Part shown: positions 1 through 8,602 of the stretch, piece after piece
How the letters are laid out: each line of letters starts with the position of its first letter
Position numbering within the stretch: the stretch's first letter is position 1
NCBI GenBank assembly: GCA_026393455.1
Contig: JAPLAE010000061.1
Location: 1-64,000 of the forward strand
Direction: 5' to 3'
DNA from: Actinomycetota bacterium
GTDB taxonomy: Bacteria > Actinomycetota > Acidimicrobiia > Acidimicrobiales > Acidimicrobilacustridaceae
Length of the DNA: 64,000 nucleotides
The notes under the pieces: model-generated
The model's database searches: none
What the model was told of the DNA's origin: nothing
Seen by the model: the letters and a program-made list of their open reading frames with translations, nothing else
Translations under genes and position numbers: made by a program

Positions 1-1
1 C

Positions 2-169
2 CGCACAGTCTTCGTTGTTTGGAGCGATTCCTACAAGACGTTTGAAGGAAAATGCACAGGGCTTATCGACGCACTCTCTGCGGTACGACCGCCACAACTG
101 CTGATGGCTGAGAATGGTGGACGGTACTTCGAGCACGCTTCGCTTATGCGGTTTGCGCCGCCAGCATGA
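2..169 (+). CDS. C-terminal end of an unidentified protein (partial)
   Basis: An open frame enters from the left edge and gives 55 codons to a TGA at 167-169. Its stop overlaps the next gene's ATG (ATGA at 166-169), the usual sign of translational coupling. The tail carries aromatic and charged residues (WSDSYKTFEGK near its start) and no recognisable domain. From its neighbour it may be another membrane glycosyltransferase, but too little is present to say. Confidence 0.55.
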   Translation, partial: RTVFVVWSDSYKTFEGKCTGLIDALSAVRPPQLLMAENGGRYFEHASLMRFAPPA

Positions 170-1287
170 CTGTATCGATGACCTCCCAGTATCGGAAGTA
201 CGCAATCGATCTCAAAGAGGTACTACTGCCTTGGTTTACGACACGCGTCTTAATTGGGGCGGGCTTTATCGTTGCCTATGCAGCATCGGAACATCTGGTT
301 CCGACCGACAAGCCAAATGTTCTTTCTGAGGGACTCATAGCGTGGGACGGCACTTGGTATCGCGATATAGCGATGCATGGGTACGGGAATGATTTAGCCG
401 GCCTTCGGTTTTTCCCACTCTTCCCCGTGCTTGGGCGCGCTTTTTCGGTGGTCACGTTTGGGCGCGCTGATGTCGCGCTCATAGTGATCGCCAATATCGC
501 TGCTCTCTTTCTGGCGATAGGGGTGCGCCGCCTTGTGCTCTTCGAGCGCGGCTCACGCGAGCTCGCAAACCGAGCAGTTTGGATGGTCTGTCTCTTCCCC
601 GGAGCGTTTGTTCTCGCATGGGGATATGCCGAATCGATTTGGCTGTGTGCTGCAGTGGCGGGATTTTGGGCTATCCGATCGCGACGCTGGGGATGGGCAA
701 TTGTCGCAGGGCTCATTTTGGGGTTCTCACGCCCGTTAGGAATCGCGTTTGCAGTTCCAGCACTGATCGAGTGCGCTCGAGTCTGGCGGCATGCGAAGAC
801 CAACGAACGTGCCCTCGGCGTCGCCGCAGTTACATCGCCATTTCTTGCCACTGGGGCGTATCTCTTTTGGGTAGGAAAAGAATTTGGCGACGCTTGGCTT
901 CCATTCACAGTGCAGAACAATCTCCGCGGCGTCTCGATGAATCCATTATCGAGAATATGGGAGGGCTTTTCGCAAATGTTTGGCGCACAGCGGCTTGGCG
1001 ACGGACTACACATCCCATTCGCTCTTGCCTTTATTGCTCTGCTCGTTTTCACATTCCGATGGTGGCCGGTTTCCTACGGTCTTTTCGCAGCGGTAGTGCT
1101 CACCGCTGCCCTCGGTGCTGAGAATCTCAATTCGCTTGAGCGATATGGAATCAACGCATTCCCGCTTGCGCTCACATTGGCTGTAGCAACACAGCACCAG
1201 CGGTCAGAACGTGTGGTTACGACAGTCCTTGCCGGTGGCGTGGTCGCGCTTAGCGCGCTCGCCTGGACCGGTGCCTACGTTCCCTGA
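166..1287 (+). CDS. PIG-V/GT76-like polytopic mannosyltransferase
   Basis: A 373-residue multi-spanning membrane protein. After a first hydrophobic segment (about residues 26-42) it carries W60-D61 and W64-Y65 in the extracytoplasmic loop (IAWDGTWYRDIA), followed by FFPLFP at 82-87. This arrangement is typical of the PIG-V type GT-C mannosyltransferases that use polyprenyl-phosphate-linked mannose outside the membrane. Several further hydrophobic helices follow, with no soluble domain. Start chosen at the ATG overlapping the upstream stop; a second ATG lies 12 nt downstream. The substrate is unknown; a cell-envelope glycolipid or glycoprotein is likely by family. Confidence 0.75.
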   Translation: MTVSMTSQYRKYAIDLKEVLLPWFTTRVLIGAGFIVAYAASEHLVPTDKPNVLSEGLIAWDGTWYRDIAMHGYGNDLAGLRFFPLFPVLGRAFSVVTFGRADVALIVIANIAALFLAIGVRRLVLFERGSRELANRAVWMVCLFPGAFVLAWGYAESIWLCAAVAGFWAIRSRRWGWAIVAGLILGFSRPLGIAFAVPALIECARVWRHAKTNERALGVAAVTSPFLATGAYLFWVGKEFGDAWLPFTVQNNLRGVSMNPLSRIWEGFSQMFGAQRLGDGLHIPFALAFIALLVFTFRWWPVSYGLFAAVVLTAALGAENLNSLERYGINAFPLALTLAVATQHQRSERVVTTVLAGGVVALSALAWTGAYVP

Positions 1288-1328
1288 CTGTCGACACGCA
1301 GCGGTTGTTGCTGCGCGAGGATGTGGGT

Positions 1329-1535
1329 ATGGGCACTGACCTCTTCGACACCGCTCCACTCGATTTCGTGTGTCCCCGGTGTGCATTAGCCACGAGCGCG
1401 CGCTTCTATGGGCCATGTGATGATTGCCGCAACGGCATGCGAGCAACGTTGGGCTCGGCTCCTCGTGAAGTAGAAGCCGATGCTTATGAGCCAAAGATGA
1501 ATGTCGTTCCGAATTCGGTCGCTACAAAAGATTGA
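1329..1535 (+). CDS. Small zinc-ribbon-like protein
   Basis: A 68-residue protein with two CxxC pairs (CPRC and CDDC) about 15 residues apart near its N-terminus, a likely structural zinc site, then a polar tail. An upstream GAGG suits the ATG at 1329; an in-frame TTG at 1305 would add eight residues. It sits between the mannosyltransferase and a convergent cyclophilin gene. No function can be assigned. Confidence 0.6.
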   Translation: MGTDLFDTAPLDFVCPRCALATSARFYGPCDDCRNGMRATLGSAPREVEADAYEPKMNVVPNSVATKD

Positions 1536-1552
1536 CGATTCGGCGACTGCGA

Positions 1553-2029
1553 TTAGCTCTCGATTGCTATTTCTTCGATTGTCACAGTGGTCATCACGTC
1601 ACCAACTGCAATTGCCTTAACAACGTCGAGCCCAGCAATGGTGTGGCCGAAAAGGCTGTACTGCTTCGGAAGTCCGGGCTGGTCGCCGAGGCAGATGAAG
1701 AACTGAGAACCGTTGGTATCGGGACCGGAGTTCGCCATGGCAACGGCGCCATCGCGGTAGTTCCCCTGCACTGGCTCATCGGCAAACTTGTAACCCGGGC
1801 CACCGGTGCCGTTGCCTGTCGGGCATCCTCCCTGAATCACGAAGCCACTGACGACGCGATGAAAGGTGAGTCCGTCGTAGAAGCCGGAGCGAGCGAGGGT
1901 GACGAAATTGTTCACCGTCTTGGGCGCGATGCGAGGATCAAGATCCATCACGATCTCGCCCTTCGGGGTCGCGATCGTGACGCGGTAGATGGTTGACGTG
2001 TCGATTGTGAATTCAGGTGCGGATGCCAT
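1553..2029 (-). CDS. Cyclophilin-type peptidyl-prolyl cis-trans isomerase
   Basis: A 158-residue single-domain cyclophilin catalysing proline cis-trans isomerisation. The family signature FHRVVSGFVIQGG contains the catalytic Arg, and GSQFFI completes the active-site wall. No signal peptide or membrane anchor is visible, so it is probably cytoplasmic. The ATG at 2029 (MASAPEF) was chosen over an upstream extension that would run into the divergent AlkA gene's promoter. The two genes diverge with 43 nt between starts. Confidence 0.88.
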   Translation of the reverse strand: MASAPEFTIDTSTIYRVTIATPKGEIVMDLDPRIAPKTVNNFVTLARSGFYDGLTFHRVVSGFVIQGGCPTGNGTGGPGYKFADEPVQGNYRDGAVAMANSGPDTNGSQFFICLGDQPGLPKQYSLFGHTIAGLDVVKAIAVGDVMTTVTIEEIAIES

Positions 2030-2059
2030 GGGCGTATCGTGCCACAGACAGCGACCTCC

Positions 2060-2065
2060 TAGGCT
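2060..2065 (+). promoter_or_regulatory. -10 box of alkA-like gene
   Basis: TAGGCT, 7 nt before the ATG at 2073; this supports that start. Confidence 0.5.
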
Positions 2066-2072
2066 CAAATTC

Positions 2073-2696
2073 ATGCCGCTCACGCATCAAGCCGCCTCGG
2101 AGGAGCTTGCTCGAGGCGACAAGATCATTCGCGGCCTAGTCGCTCGCCATGGTTTGATGAAGATCGGTGCGGCTCCCCCTGCCTCGAAAAGATTCGAATC
2201 GCTTGCGAATGCGATCGCTTCGCAGCAACTCAACGGTCGTGCCGCGGCGTCGATCTGGGCTCGAGTCAAGGGCCTTGTCGATGGTCCGTTCACGGCCGAG
2301 GCTGTCCGCACAGTGCCAGTTAGGCAATTGCGTGAAGCAGGTTTGTCAGGAGCAAAGTGTGCGTCTCTTCTCGACCTGGCCGATCAGGTCTCCGATGGTC
2401 GGGTCCGGTTGGATCGCATTGGCCGATTAACCGACGATGAAGTGGTGGATCACCTCGTCGGCGTGCGCGGGATTGGGCCGTGGACGGCGCAGATGTTTTT
2501 AATGTTCACGCTTCGCAGGCTTGATGTCTGGCCATCGGGCGATTACGGGGTTCGAAATGGTTATGGCCGCGCATTCAACGGAGGCGTTATGCCCACCGCA
2601 CGCGAAATTGCGCCCCTAGGCGATCGTTTCGCTCCGTATCGCAGCGTGGCGGCTTGGTATTGCTGGGCCGCGGCTGATGACCCCGAGTATCGCTGA
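2073..2696 (+). CDS. AlkA-like DNA-3-methyladenine glycosylase
   Basis: A 207-residue HhH-GPD base-excision glycosylase. The helix-hairpin-helix is VRGIGPWTAQ (131-140), and the invariant catalytic Asp is D157 in SGDYGVRNG. The helix DKIIRGLVARHG and the segment AIASQQLNGRAA match the AlkA core. It lacks the N-terminal TBP-like domain of E. coli AlkA, as the shorter bacterial enzymes do. It should excise alkylated purines such as 3-methyladenine. Convergent with the ABC operon, with 6 nt between stops. Confidence 0.87.
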   Translation: MPLTHQAASEELARGDKIIRGLVARHGLMKIGAAPPASKRFESLANAIASQQLNGRAAASIWARVKGLVDGPFTAEAVRTVPVRQLREAGLSGAKCASLLDLADQVSDGRVRLDRIGRLTDDEVVDHLVGVRGIGPWTAQMFLMFTLRRLDVWPSGDYGVRNGYGRAFNGGVMPTAREIAPLGDRFAPYRSVAAWYCWAAADDPEYR

Positions 2697-2702
2697 AGGC
2701 CC

Positions 2703-3716
2703 TCAGAGCGTGACGGGTGTGCCATGCAGTGGGAAGTGACACGCCACGTAGTGGTCGTCATCAACAGCAGTCATGACCGGTTCAACCTGTGCACACAACT
2801 CTTGAGCATTCGGGCATCTGGTCCGGAAGCGACATCCACTTGGCGGCGCTACGGGCGAGGGGATCTCGCCTGACAATCCTGCGAAATCGCCCTTCGGTGC
2901 ATCGGGATCCGGGTGGGGGATTGAGTCCAAAAGCGTCTTGGTGTACGGATGAGCCGGTGTCGAATACAGGGCATCGGGGTCACCCACCTCGCAGAGTTTG
3001 CCCAGATACATCACGGCAACGCGATCGCTTACGTTCTTCACCACGGCGAGATCATGAGCGATGAAGAGCATCGTGAGACCGTGTTGTTCTTTTAGATCCT
3101 GAAGAAGGTTGAGAATCTGGGCTTGCACCGACACGTCGAGGGCTGACACTGGTTCGTCGCAAATAAGTAATTTCGGCTCGAGCATGAGTGATCGAGCAAT
3201 GCAGATTCGTTGACACTGCCCGCCCGAGAATTCTGATGGACGGCGAGAGCGTGCGCCCTCGGGATCGATGCCGACCGATTCAAGAGTGCGGTCAACAAGT
3301 TCGTACTGTTCCGCTGTTGTTCCGCGTTTCCAAATTTTAAGGGGTTCGGCGACGATGTCGGTCACCTTGCGTCGAGGATTCAACGAAGAAATCGGATCCT
3401 GAAAGATCATCTGCATCTGCGGACGAAGCTCTCGAAGATCGGACCCGGATAATTCGGTGAGGTTCCTCTGTTCGAGGAAGACGGATCCAGAGGTTGGCGA
3501 AGGCATCTGCATAAGGGCGCGACCTGTTGTCGACTTGCCCGATCCGGATTCACCGACAAGGCCGAGAGTCTCGCCTGGAAGAAGATCCAAACTGACATCA
3601 CTTACAGCGTGGACCTTCAACCCTGTCGAGCCGATTGGAAATTCCACGACCAAGTTTTCCGCGCGCAGAATGGCTGCTGATGCGTTTCGCAAATGAGCGG
3701 TGCCCGATCCAGCCAC
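2703..3716 (-). CDS. Peptide ABC transporter ATPase, DppF type
   Basis: A 337-residue nucleotide-binding subunit: Walker [10 protein letters not shown], signature SGGQCQR (Cys where most family members have a Gln-Arg pair), Walker B LLICDEP, and the C-terminal oligopeptide-transporter domain with its Cys cluster ([14 protein letters not shown]). Start set at the GTG at 3716, which overlaps the stop of the upstream ATPase gene by one base (TAGTG). Last gene of a four-gene importer operon. Confidence 0.88.
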   Translation of the reverse strand: MAGSGTAHLRNASAAILRAENLVVEFPIGSTGLKVHAVSDVSLDLLPGETLGLVGESGSGKSTTGRALMQMPSPTSGSVFLEQRNLTELSGSDLRELRPQMQMIFQDPISSLNPRRKVTDIVAEPLKIWKRGTTAEQYELVDRTLESVGIDPEGARSRRPSEFSGGQCQRICIARSLMLEPKLLICDEPVSALDVSVQAQILNLLQDLKEQHGLTMLFIAHDLAVVKNVSDRVAVMYLGKLCEVGDPDALYSTPAHPYTKTLLDSIPHPDPDAPKGDFAGLSGEIPSPVAPPSGCRFRTRCPNAQELCAQVEPVMTAVDDDHYVACHFPLHGTPVTL

Positions 3717-4804
3717 TAGCGATCTCCTACTGATGACATTGAGCCAGGCGCCGGAATGCCGACGGGAACGCCAGCGGCAAGATTGCGAGCAAGGGCTTCT
3801 CGATTCGCTTCGGTTCCCACCGGATACCAGCAACGCCAAGCGTGGCCGTTCTCTCTTTCGAGCGGTGGTTCCTCCACAAGACATTTTTCTTGGACATAGC
3901 GACAACGAGGAGCGAAGTTGCACCCATTTGGAGGTGAGAGAAGATTTGGCGGCCGGCCTGGGATCGCCTCTAGGCGCGTATGACTCGGACTCTCGATACG
4001 AGGTATCGAGCGCAGAAGTGCCTCGGTGTAGGGCATTCGAACATTACGGAACAACTCAGTCGTAGGCGCTTGTTCGACGACCTTGCCGCCGTACATCACC
4101 ATGATCTCGTCGGTTCGACAGGCGACTACGCCAAGGTCATGGCTCACGAGGATCATTGCCATGTGCCGGTCGCGCTGAAGGTCATCGAGCAAGTCGAGTA
4201 TCTGTGCCTGCACCGTGACATCGAGTGCGGTCGTTGGTTCGTCGGCGAAGAGAATCTTCGGTCCGCAGGCGAGAGCGATAGCGATGGTGACGCGCTGACG
4301 CATGCCGCCGGAAAGTTGATGCGGGTATTCGCTGAGGCGACGATCGGGCTCGGGGATGCCGACCTGGCGCAGAAGTGCAGCGGCCGTGGCCTTGGCCTCG
4401 TCTTTGTCGACTCCGAGGTGATGTCGAAGCGACTCGGTGATTTGCTTGCCGATCTTCATAACGGGATTGAGTGAGGTCATGGGATCTTGGAAAACCATGG
4501 CCATTTCGGCGCCCCACACCTTGCTCATCTGCTTTTCGTTGTAGGAGATGACGTCTTCACCTTCATAGAGGACGTGACCTTCGCGAATGACATTGCGTTT
4601 GGGAAGTAAACCCATGATCGAGCGTGCGAGAACAGTCTTACCCGATCCCGATTCACCCACGACCCCGAGTGTCTTGCCTCGATCGAGAACGAAGGAGACG
4701 TCGTCGACCGCATGGACAACGCCATGTTCTGTGCGAAACGAGGTAGAGAGGTTCTTCACCTCGAGTAGTGGTGAGTTCTGCGCATTCGGAGAGGCGTCGG
4801 TCAT
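3716..4804 (-). CDS. Peptide ABC transporter ATPase, DppD type
   Basis: A 362-residue ATPase with Walker A GESGSGKT, signature LSGGMRQR, Walker B ILFADEP and the oligopeptide-transporter C-terminal domain with conserved cysteines (CNFAPRCRYVQEKC). It pairs with the downstream DppF-like subunit to energise dipeptide or oligopeptide uptake. The ATG at 4804 lies 2 nt beyond the stop of the permease gene. Confidence 0.9.
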   Translation of the reverse strand: MTDASPNAQNSPLLEVKNLSTSFRTEHGVVHAVDDVSFVLDRGKTLGVVGESGSGKTVLARSIMGLLPKRNVIREGHVLYEGEDVISYNEKQMSKVWGAEMAMVFQDPMTSLNPVMKIGKQITESLRHHLGVDKDEAKATAAALLRQVGIPEPDRRLSEYPHQLSGGMRQRVTIAIALACGPKILFADEPTTALDVTVQAQILDLLDDLQRDRHMAMILVSHDLGVVACRTDEIMVMYGGKVVEQAPTTELFRNVRMPYTEALLRSIPRIESPSHTRLEAIPGRPPNLLSPPNGCNFAPRCRYVQEKCLVEEPPLERENGHAWRCWYPVGTEANREALARNLAAGVPVGIPAPGSMSSVGDR

Positions 4805-4806
4805 GA

Positions 4807-5787
4807 TCAGCCCTCCTTCACATCGGTATATTCACGAATTCGATCGCCAGAGAAATTCAGTGCAAGAACGGTGAGAAACAGGACGGCGCTCGGAATGAGA
4901 GAGATCCAAGGAGCGCCGTTTTCGAGTGCTGGCTTGCCACTCACAATCATGTTTCCCCAAGTTGCTGTTGATGCAGCGTCGATCGACAGACCGAGGAAGG
5001 ACAATCCGCCCTCTGCAACCATTGCTACAGCGATGGCGATAATTGAAAAGGAAAGCAGAGGCGGAACGATATTCGGCAGGATTTCTCGCCGCAGGATCCG
5101 AACGTGGCTTGCGCCAAGTGATCTAGCGGCGGTGACGAATTCCCGCTGACCGAAGATGAGCGCATTTGCTCGTACGAGACGCGCGGTGGGGGCGATGGCA
5201 ACGATGCCGAGAGCAATCGAGACGGTGAGGATCGTCTTTGAATTGGTGAAGTTCACAATGGCCAAAGCGAGAAGCAGGGCAGGAAACGAAAGCAACACGT
5301 CCATTGCCACCATCAAGACAGTTTCGGTCTTGCCCCGCAGGTAGCCGGCAGCGACACCAACGGCTGTGCCTATAACGCCCCCGAAGAGAATCGAGAGGAA
5401 CCCGACAGCGAGTGACGCTCGTGCGCCCCAGATGACTCGACAGAAAATATCCCGACCGAGCGCGTCGGTACCGAACCAGAACTGACTGCCCGGCGCAATA
5501 CGCGGACGCCCAACAATCTTGGAGGGATTTTTGATTGGAAGCCACGGAGCGGTGACGGCGAGAACGAGAACCAGAATGAAGAACCCGGCTGCAAACCAGA
5601 AAAAAAGACCCAAGCGCTTTTTGGGTCTTGCTCCATCGATCTGGTCGGGATCGAGTTTGCGAAGCGCTTCAAGACCATGCGCGTCACTATCAGCAATCCG
5701 TGTCACCTCGGTGGCGAGGTCGCCACTTGCGGCAAAGACCGAATCTACGGCTGGTCGACCGGCGTTGTCAGGCGAGGGCGCGGGCAT
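4807..5787 (-). CDS. Peptide ABC transporter permease, DppC type
   Basis: A 326-residue permease. A soluble N-terminal stretch of about 50 residues precedes the first helix (LGLFFWFAAGFFILVLVLAV); the GTDALGRDIFCRVIWGARASL signature of DppC/OppC follows. The EAA loop near residues 210-230 contains AARSLGASHVRILRREILPN. Its start overlaps the DppB-type gene by 20 nt. Confidence 0.9.
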   Translation of the reverse strand: MPAPSPDNAGRPAVDSVFAASGDLATEVTRIADSDAHGLEALRKLDPDQIDGARPKKRLGLFFWFAAGFFILVLVLAVTAPWLPIKNPSKIVGRPRIAPGSQFWFGTDALGRDIFCRVIWGARASLAVGFLSILFGGVIGTAVGVAAGYLRGKTETVLMVAMDVLLSFPALLLALAIVNFTNSKTILTVSIALGIVAIAPTARLVRANALIFGQREFVTAARSLGASHVRILRREILPNIVPPLLSFSIIAIAVAMVAEGGLSFLGLSIDAASTATWGNMIVSGKPALENGAPWISLIPSAVLFLTVLALNFSGDRIREYTDVKEG

Positions 5788-6721
5788 GACGAATCCTGGG
5801 GTCGAGGGCGGCGTAGAGAAGGTCTACAAGGAAATTCAAAAGCACGTAGGCGCAGGCAATGACGACGATCGCGCCTTGCACTGGGACGTAGTCCTGACCC
5901 TGGATGGCAGCGTAGGTGTAACCGCCCAAACCATTCAGGCCGAAGATGACTTCGAGGATGATGGTGCCACCTACAAGCCGGCCGAAGTTCAGACCGATCA
6001 CTGTGATGAGCGAAAACGTTGAAGGCTTGAATGCATGCCCATACAACACTCTGCGCGGAGACATGCCTTTGGCACGAGCCATAGCGATGTAGTCCTCTTG
6101 CATCGTGGCGATGAGGTCGGTGCGCAGAAGTCGCATGTACACCGCCATTTCAGCAACGGCGAGGCAGATTGCGGGAATGGTGAGTGAAGCAAGACTCTTG
6201 AGTGGGTCGTCGCTGAAGGCCGTGTATCCGGTTGCGTTACCGATCCCTAATGTCACTGGGAAGATCCAAATGAGCAACATGGCCATGACGAAGTTTGGGA
6301 TTGCTAACAGCATGAACAAGGTCCCGCTCGAAAATCGATCGAGGATCCCTCCGGCCCGTTTTGCGGCTGCGAACGCTAAGGGTACTGACACAAGTAGCGC
6401 CAGGAACTGCGAGTAAAGAAGCAATTCGATCGTTACGGGCATCCGCTGAGCAAGGGCTTCTGAAACTGGTTGAGCGTTCCGAGCTGAGTTGCCGAGATCG
6501 CCAGATACGGCGTTGCCGAGCCAACGCACGTAGCGAACGGGCATCGGATCATTGAGATGAAACTCGATCCGCTTTTGATCGACGCATTCTTGGCCACCGG
6601 CCCCCGCGCACAGTCGCGTAGCGGTGTCTCCAGGAAGAAGTTCGAGAAGCAGGAACGACAGGAACGTCACGCACAGCAACACAACTACGAGTTGCGCCAG
6701 CTTCCTGCGTACGAACCTCAT
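5768..6721 (-). CDS. Peptide ABC transporter permease, DppB type
   Basis: A 317-residue permease and first gene of the importer operon. The N-terminal helix begins RRKLAQLVVVLLCVTFLSFL and is followed by the family's large periplasmic loop; MARAKGMSPRRVLYGHAF is the cytoplasmic EAA-type loop. GAGG lies 7 nt before the ATG. No substrate-binding protein gene is adjacent, so the receptor must be encoded elsewhere. Confidence 0.9.
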   Translation of the reverse strand: MRFVRRKLAQLVVVLLCVTFLSFLLLELLPGDTATRLCAGAGGQECVDQKRIEFHLNDPMPVRYVRWLGNAVSGDLGNSARNAQPVSEALAQRMPVTIELLLYSQFLALLVSVPLAFAAAKRAGGILDRFSSGTLFMLLAIPNFVMAMLLIWIFPVTLGIGNATGYTAFSDDPLKSLASLTIPAICLAVAEMAVYMRLLRTDLIATMQEDYIAMARAKGMSPRRVLYGHAFKPSTFSLITVIGLNFGRLVGGTIILEVIFGLNGLGGYTYAAIQGQDYVPVQGAIVVIACAYVLLNFLVDLLYAALDPRIRHARALA

Positions 6722-6949
6722 CGTGAAGCCTCAAGAGTGTGTGGATCGGGTTTTGGTGACATATATCTAGGGTTCTCGGGATGTAACTCGCGAGAGCAAA
6801 CCTCCCCCGTGTGACCTACGCCACAGATCGGAAACTAGGCACCACCTTCCGAGCTGTCAACTACCACGAGACTAGTTGACCCATTGAACCAAGGGTTCCC
6901 GGTCCCACGAAAAATGAGGTGGCTGTCGAACCGCCCACTTCGTCTCAAT
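6722..6949 (-). promoter_or_regulatory. Upstream region of the dppBCDF-type operon
   Basis: A 228-nt gap with no plausible gene. On the minus strand an AT-rich TAGATATAT lies about 40 nt before the dppB ATG (plus 6764-6772) and could be a -10 region giving a leadered transcript. I see no convincing riboswitch or terminator here. Confidence 0.3.
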
Positions 6950-7708
6950 TCACCATTGCGCTCTCGACTCGAGAACCTGCTTCAGAACTGCTGGGCGATC
7001 GGTCATGATGCCGTCAACGCCAAGGTCGAGGAGTCGACGCATTTCCTCGGGGTTGTCAATTGTCCAGACGTGTACCGGTACACCCAACCGATGAGCGCGT
7101 CGCACGAATCGCCTGTCAACAAGGGGGACTTTCCCGGCATGGGTGGGAACTTGAACGCAGTTATCTGCTGGTCGTGATCGGCCGAGCCCAAAACTTGATG
7201 CTCGTAGCTTGGCCACAGATCTCGGACCCATGGATGTGCAGACCGATTCCCCAAAACGCTCGCGGAACCTTTCAATGCGTCGATCAGAAAAGGAGCCGAT
7301 GCAGACTCGGTCAAGGGCGTGCAAACGTTGGAGGAGATCGGCTAACGGTTCGACTACTTCGTCATGCTTCGGATCGATATTGATGCGGAGGCCCGGCCAT
7401 GTATGCAGGAGATCCTCAAGCAAAGGAATCGGAGCAATCCCATCGATACGTGCGGCTGACACCTCAGACCACGGCAACTCGGCGATGAGACCAGTCCGAT
7501 CGGTGACTCGGTCGAGATGGTCATCGTGGAAAGCGATAACAACACCGTCAGCGGTGACGTGTGCATCTGTTTCGACATAACGAAAACCAAGATCGACGGC
7601 TTGCGAGAACGCTTCCATTGAGTTTTCTGGCCAATCTCCCGCACCGCCTCGGTGGGCGAAGGGGATTGGGCCCTCGTGGTCGAGATAGGCATGTGGGGGC
7701 GTGGCCAT
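6950..7708 (-). CDS. Glycerophosphodiester phosphodiesterase (first copy)
   Basis: A 252-residue GDPD-family TIM barrel hydrolysing glycerophosphodiesters to glycerol 3-phosphate and an alcohol. Catalytic H19-R20, metal ligands E46 and D48 (ETDAH) and H61 in FHDDHLDRVTDRTG are all present. No signal peptide, so cytosolic. It diverges from the SirB1-like gene. A second GDPD paralogue lies at 42.3-43.0 kb. Confidence 0.9.
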   Translation of the reverse strand: MATPPHAYLDHEGPIPFAHRGGAGDWPENSMEAFSQAVDLGFRYVETDAHVTADGVVIAFHDDHLDRVTDRTGLIAELPWSEVSAARIDGIAPIPLLEDLLHTWPGLRINIDPKHDEVVEPLADLLQRLHALDRVCIGSFSDRRIERFRERFGESVCTSMGPRSVAKLRASSFGLGRSRPADNCVQVPTHAGKVPLVDRRFVRRAHRLGVPVHVWTIDNPEEMRRLLDLGVDGIMTDRPAVLKQVLESRAQW

Positions 7709-7714
7709 CCCCGC

Positions 7715-7720
7715 ACCGTA
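7715..7720 (-). promoter_or_regulatory. -10 box of GDPD gene 1
   Basis: TACGGT on the minus strand, 6 nt before the ATG at 7708. Confidence 0.6.
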
Positions 7721-7754
7721 GACGGCCGCGAGTAGGGAAGTCGGGGAGTGCCGA

Positions 7755-7760
7755 TACCCT
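7755..7760 (+). promoter_or_regulatory. -10 box of SirB1-like gene
   Basis: TACCCT, 6 nt before the GTG at 7767; this favours GTG over the ATGs at 7791 and 7797. Confidence 0.6.
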
Positions 7761-7766
7761 CACCAC

Positions 7767-8546
7767 GTGAGAAGAACTGATCGCTTCACAATGCTCATGT
7801 CTGGCGACGAAAGGTCGATCAACGTTGATGAAGCCGCCTTCCTTTTGGCGTCTCATTTCCACGAGGACCTGATTGTCGAAGATGGCATGGCTCATCTCGA
7901 TCGTTTGGCGCAAGGCTGCGGAGCTTCTCTCGACGCAGTTCGCACTCGCATCTTCGATGAACTCCAATTCAACGGGAACTCCTGCGGTTATTACGACCAG
8001 AACAATTCCTGTCTCGATTTCGTGATCGAGAAGCGTCTCGGAATACCAATCACACTTTCGATTGTTGTGATGTCTATTGGTCGTCGTGTCGGACGAACCT
8101 TCCATGGTGTCGGTATGCCCGGACATTTCCTTACGATGGACGCGGATTCAGGGACCTACATCGATGCATTCGACCAAGGCGCTTTGCTCGATGAATCGGG
8201 ATGTCAGCAATTGTTCAAACAGTTGCACGGACCAGATGCGCCTTGGCATCAATCGATGCTGGCACCGATCGGACCTCGTGGGATCGTCCGACGGATGCTC
8301 AACAATCTCGCCCAGGTAGCGACTCTTGAGAACGATCATCGGTCAAGAGTTATCGCCACTCGTCTGCGCAGTGTGCTGCCCGATGCTTCAATCTGGGAAC
8401 GAGCAGAACTTGCTCGTGCCTACGAGGCATCTGGCGACTTCGAAAAGGCCTCGTGTGTGCTTGAAGCCGTCGCCGCCGAAGCGCCCCCCGAGGAAGCGAC
8501 CGGTTTGCGTTTTGCGGCTTCCGCATTACGCGCTCGTTTGAACTGA
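7767..8546 (+). CDS. SirB1-like transglutaminase-fold protein
   Basis: A 259-residue protein of the SirB1/transglutaminase-like family. The core reads CLDFVIEKRLGIPITLSIV followed by GVGMPGHFLTM, the family's two best-conserved blocks. A C-terminal helical part (from about residue 205: WERAELARAYEASGDFEKA) resembles a tetratricopeptide repeat, as in other members. Biochemical function is not known for the family. Start at GTG 7767 rests on promoter spacing. Confidence 0.75.
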   Translation: MRRTDRFTMLMSGDERSINVDEAAFLLASHFHEDLIVEDGMAHLDRLAQGCGASLDAVRTRIFDELQFNGNSCGYYDQNNSCLDFVIEKRLGIPITLSIVVMSIGRRVGRTFHGVGMPGHFLTMDADSGTYIDAFDQGALLDESGCQQLFKQLHGPDAPWHQSMLAPIGPRGIVRRMLNNLAQVATLENDHRSRVIATRLRSVLPDASIWERAELARAYEASGDFEKASCVLEAVAAEAPPEEATGLRFAASALRARLN

Positions 8547-8590
8547 GTGCTTTGGAAATCAAATGATTCGGAGATGATCTTGCGCGCCGG

Positions 8591-8596
8591 TAGCGT
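8591..8596 (+). promoter_or_regulatory. -10 box of pyk
   Basis: TAGCGT, 6 nt before the ATG at 8603, preceded by GCCGG. Confidence 0.65.
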
Positions 8597-8602
8597 GTAG
8601 GG

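Noticed and set aside
276-1052. Long minus-strand open frame inside the mannosyltransferase gene
   Set aside because: Low-complexity Arg/Ser/Pro composition and full overlap with a clear membrane protein; similar antisense shadows occur across dpp, fbiC, gcvP and the 53-55 kb gene.
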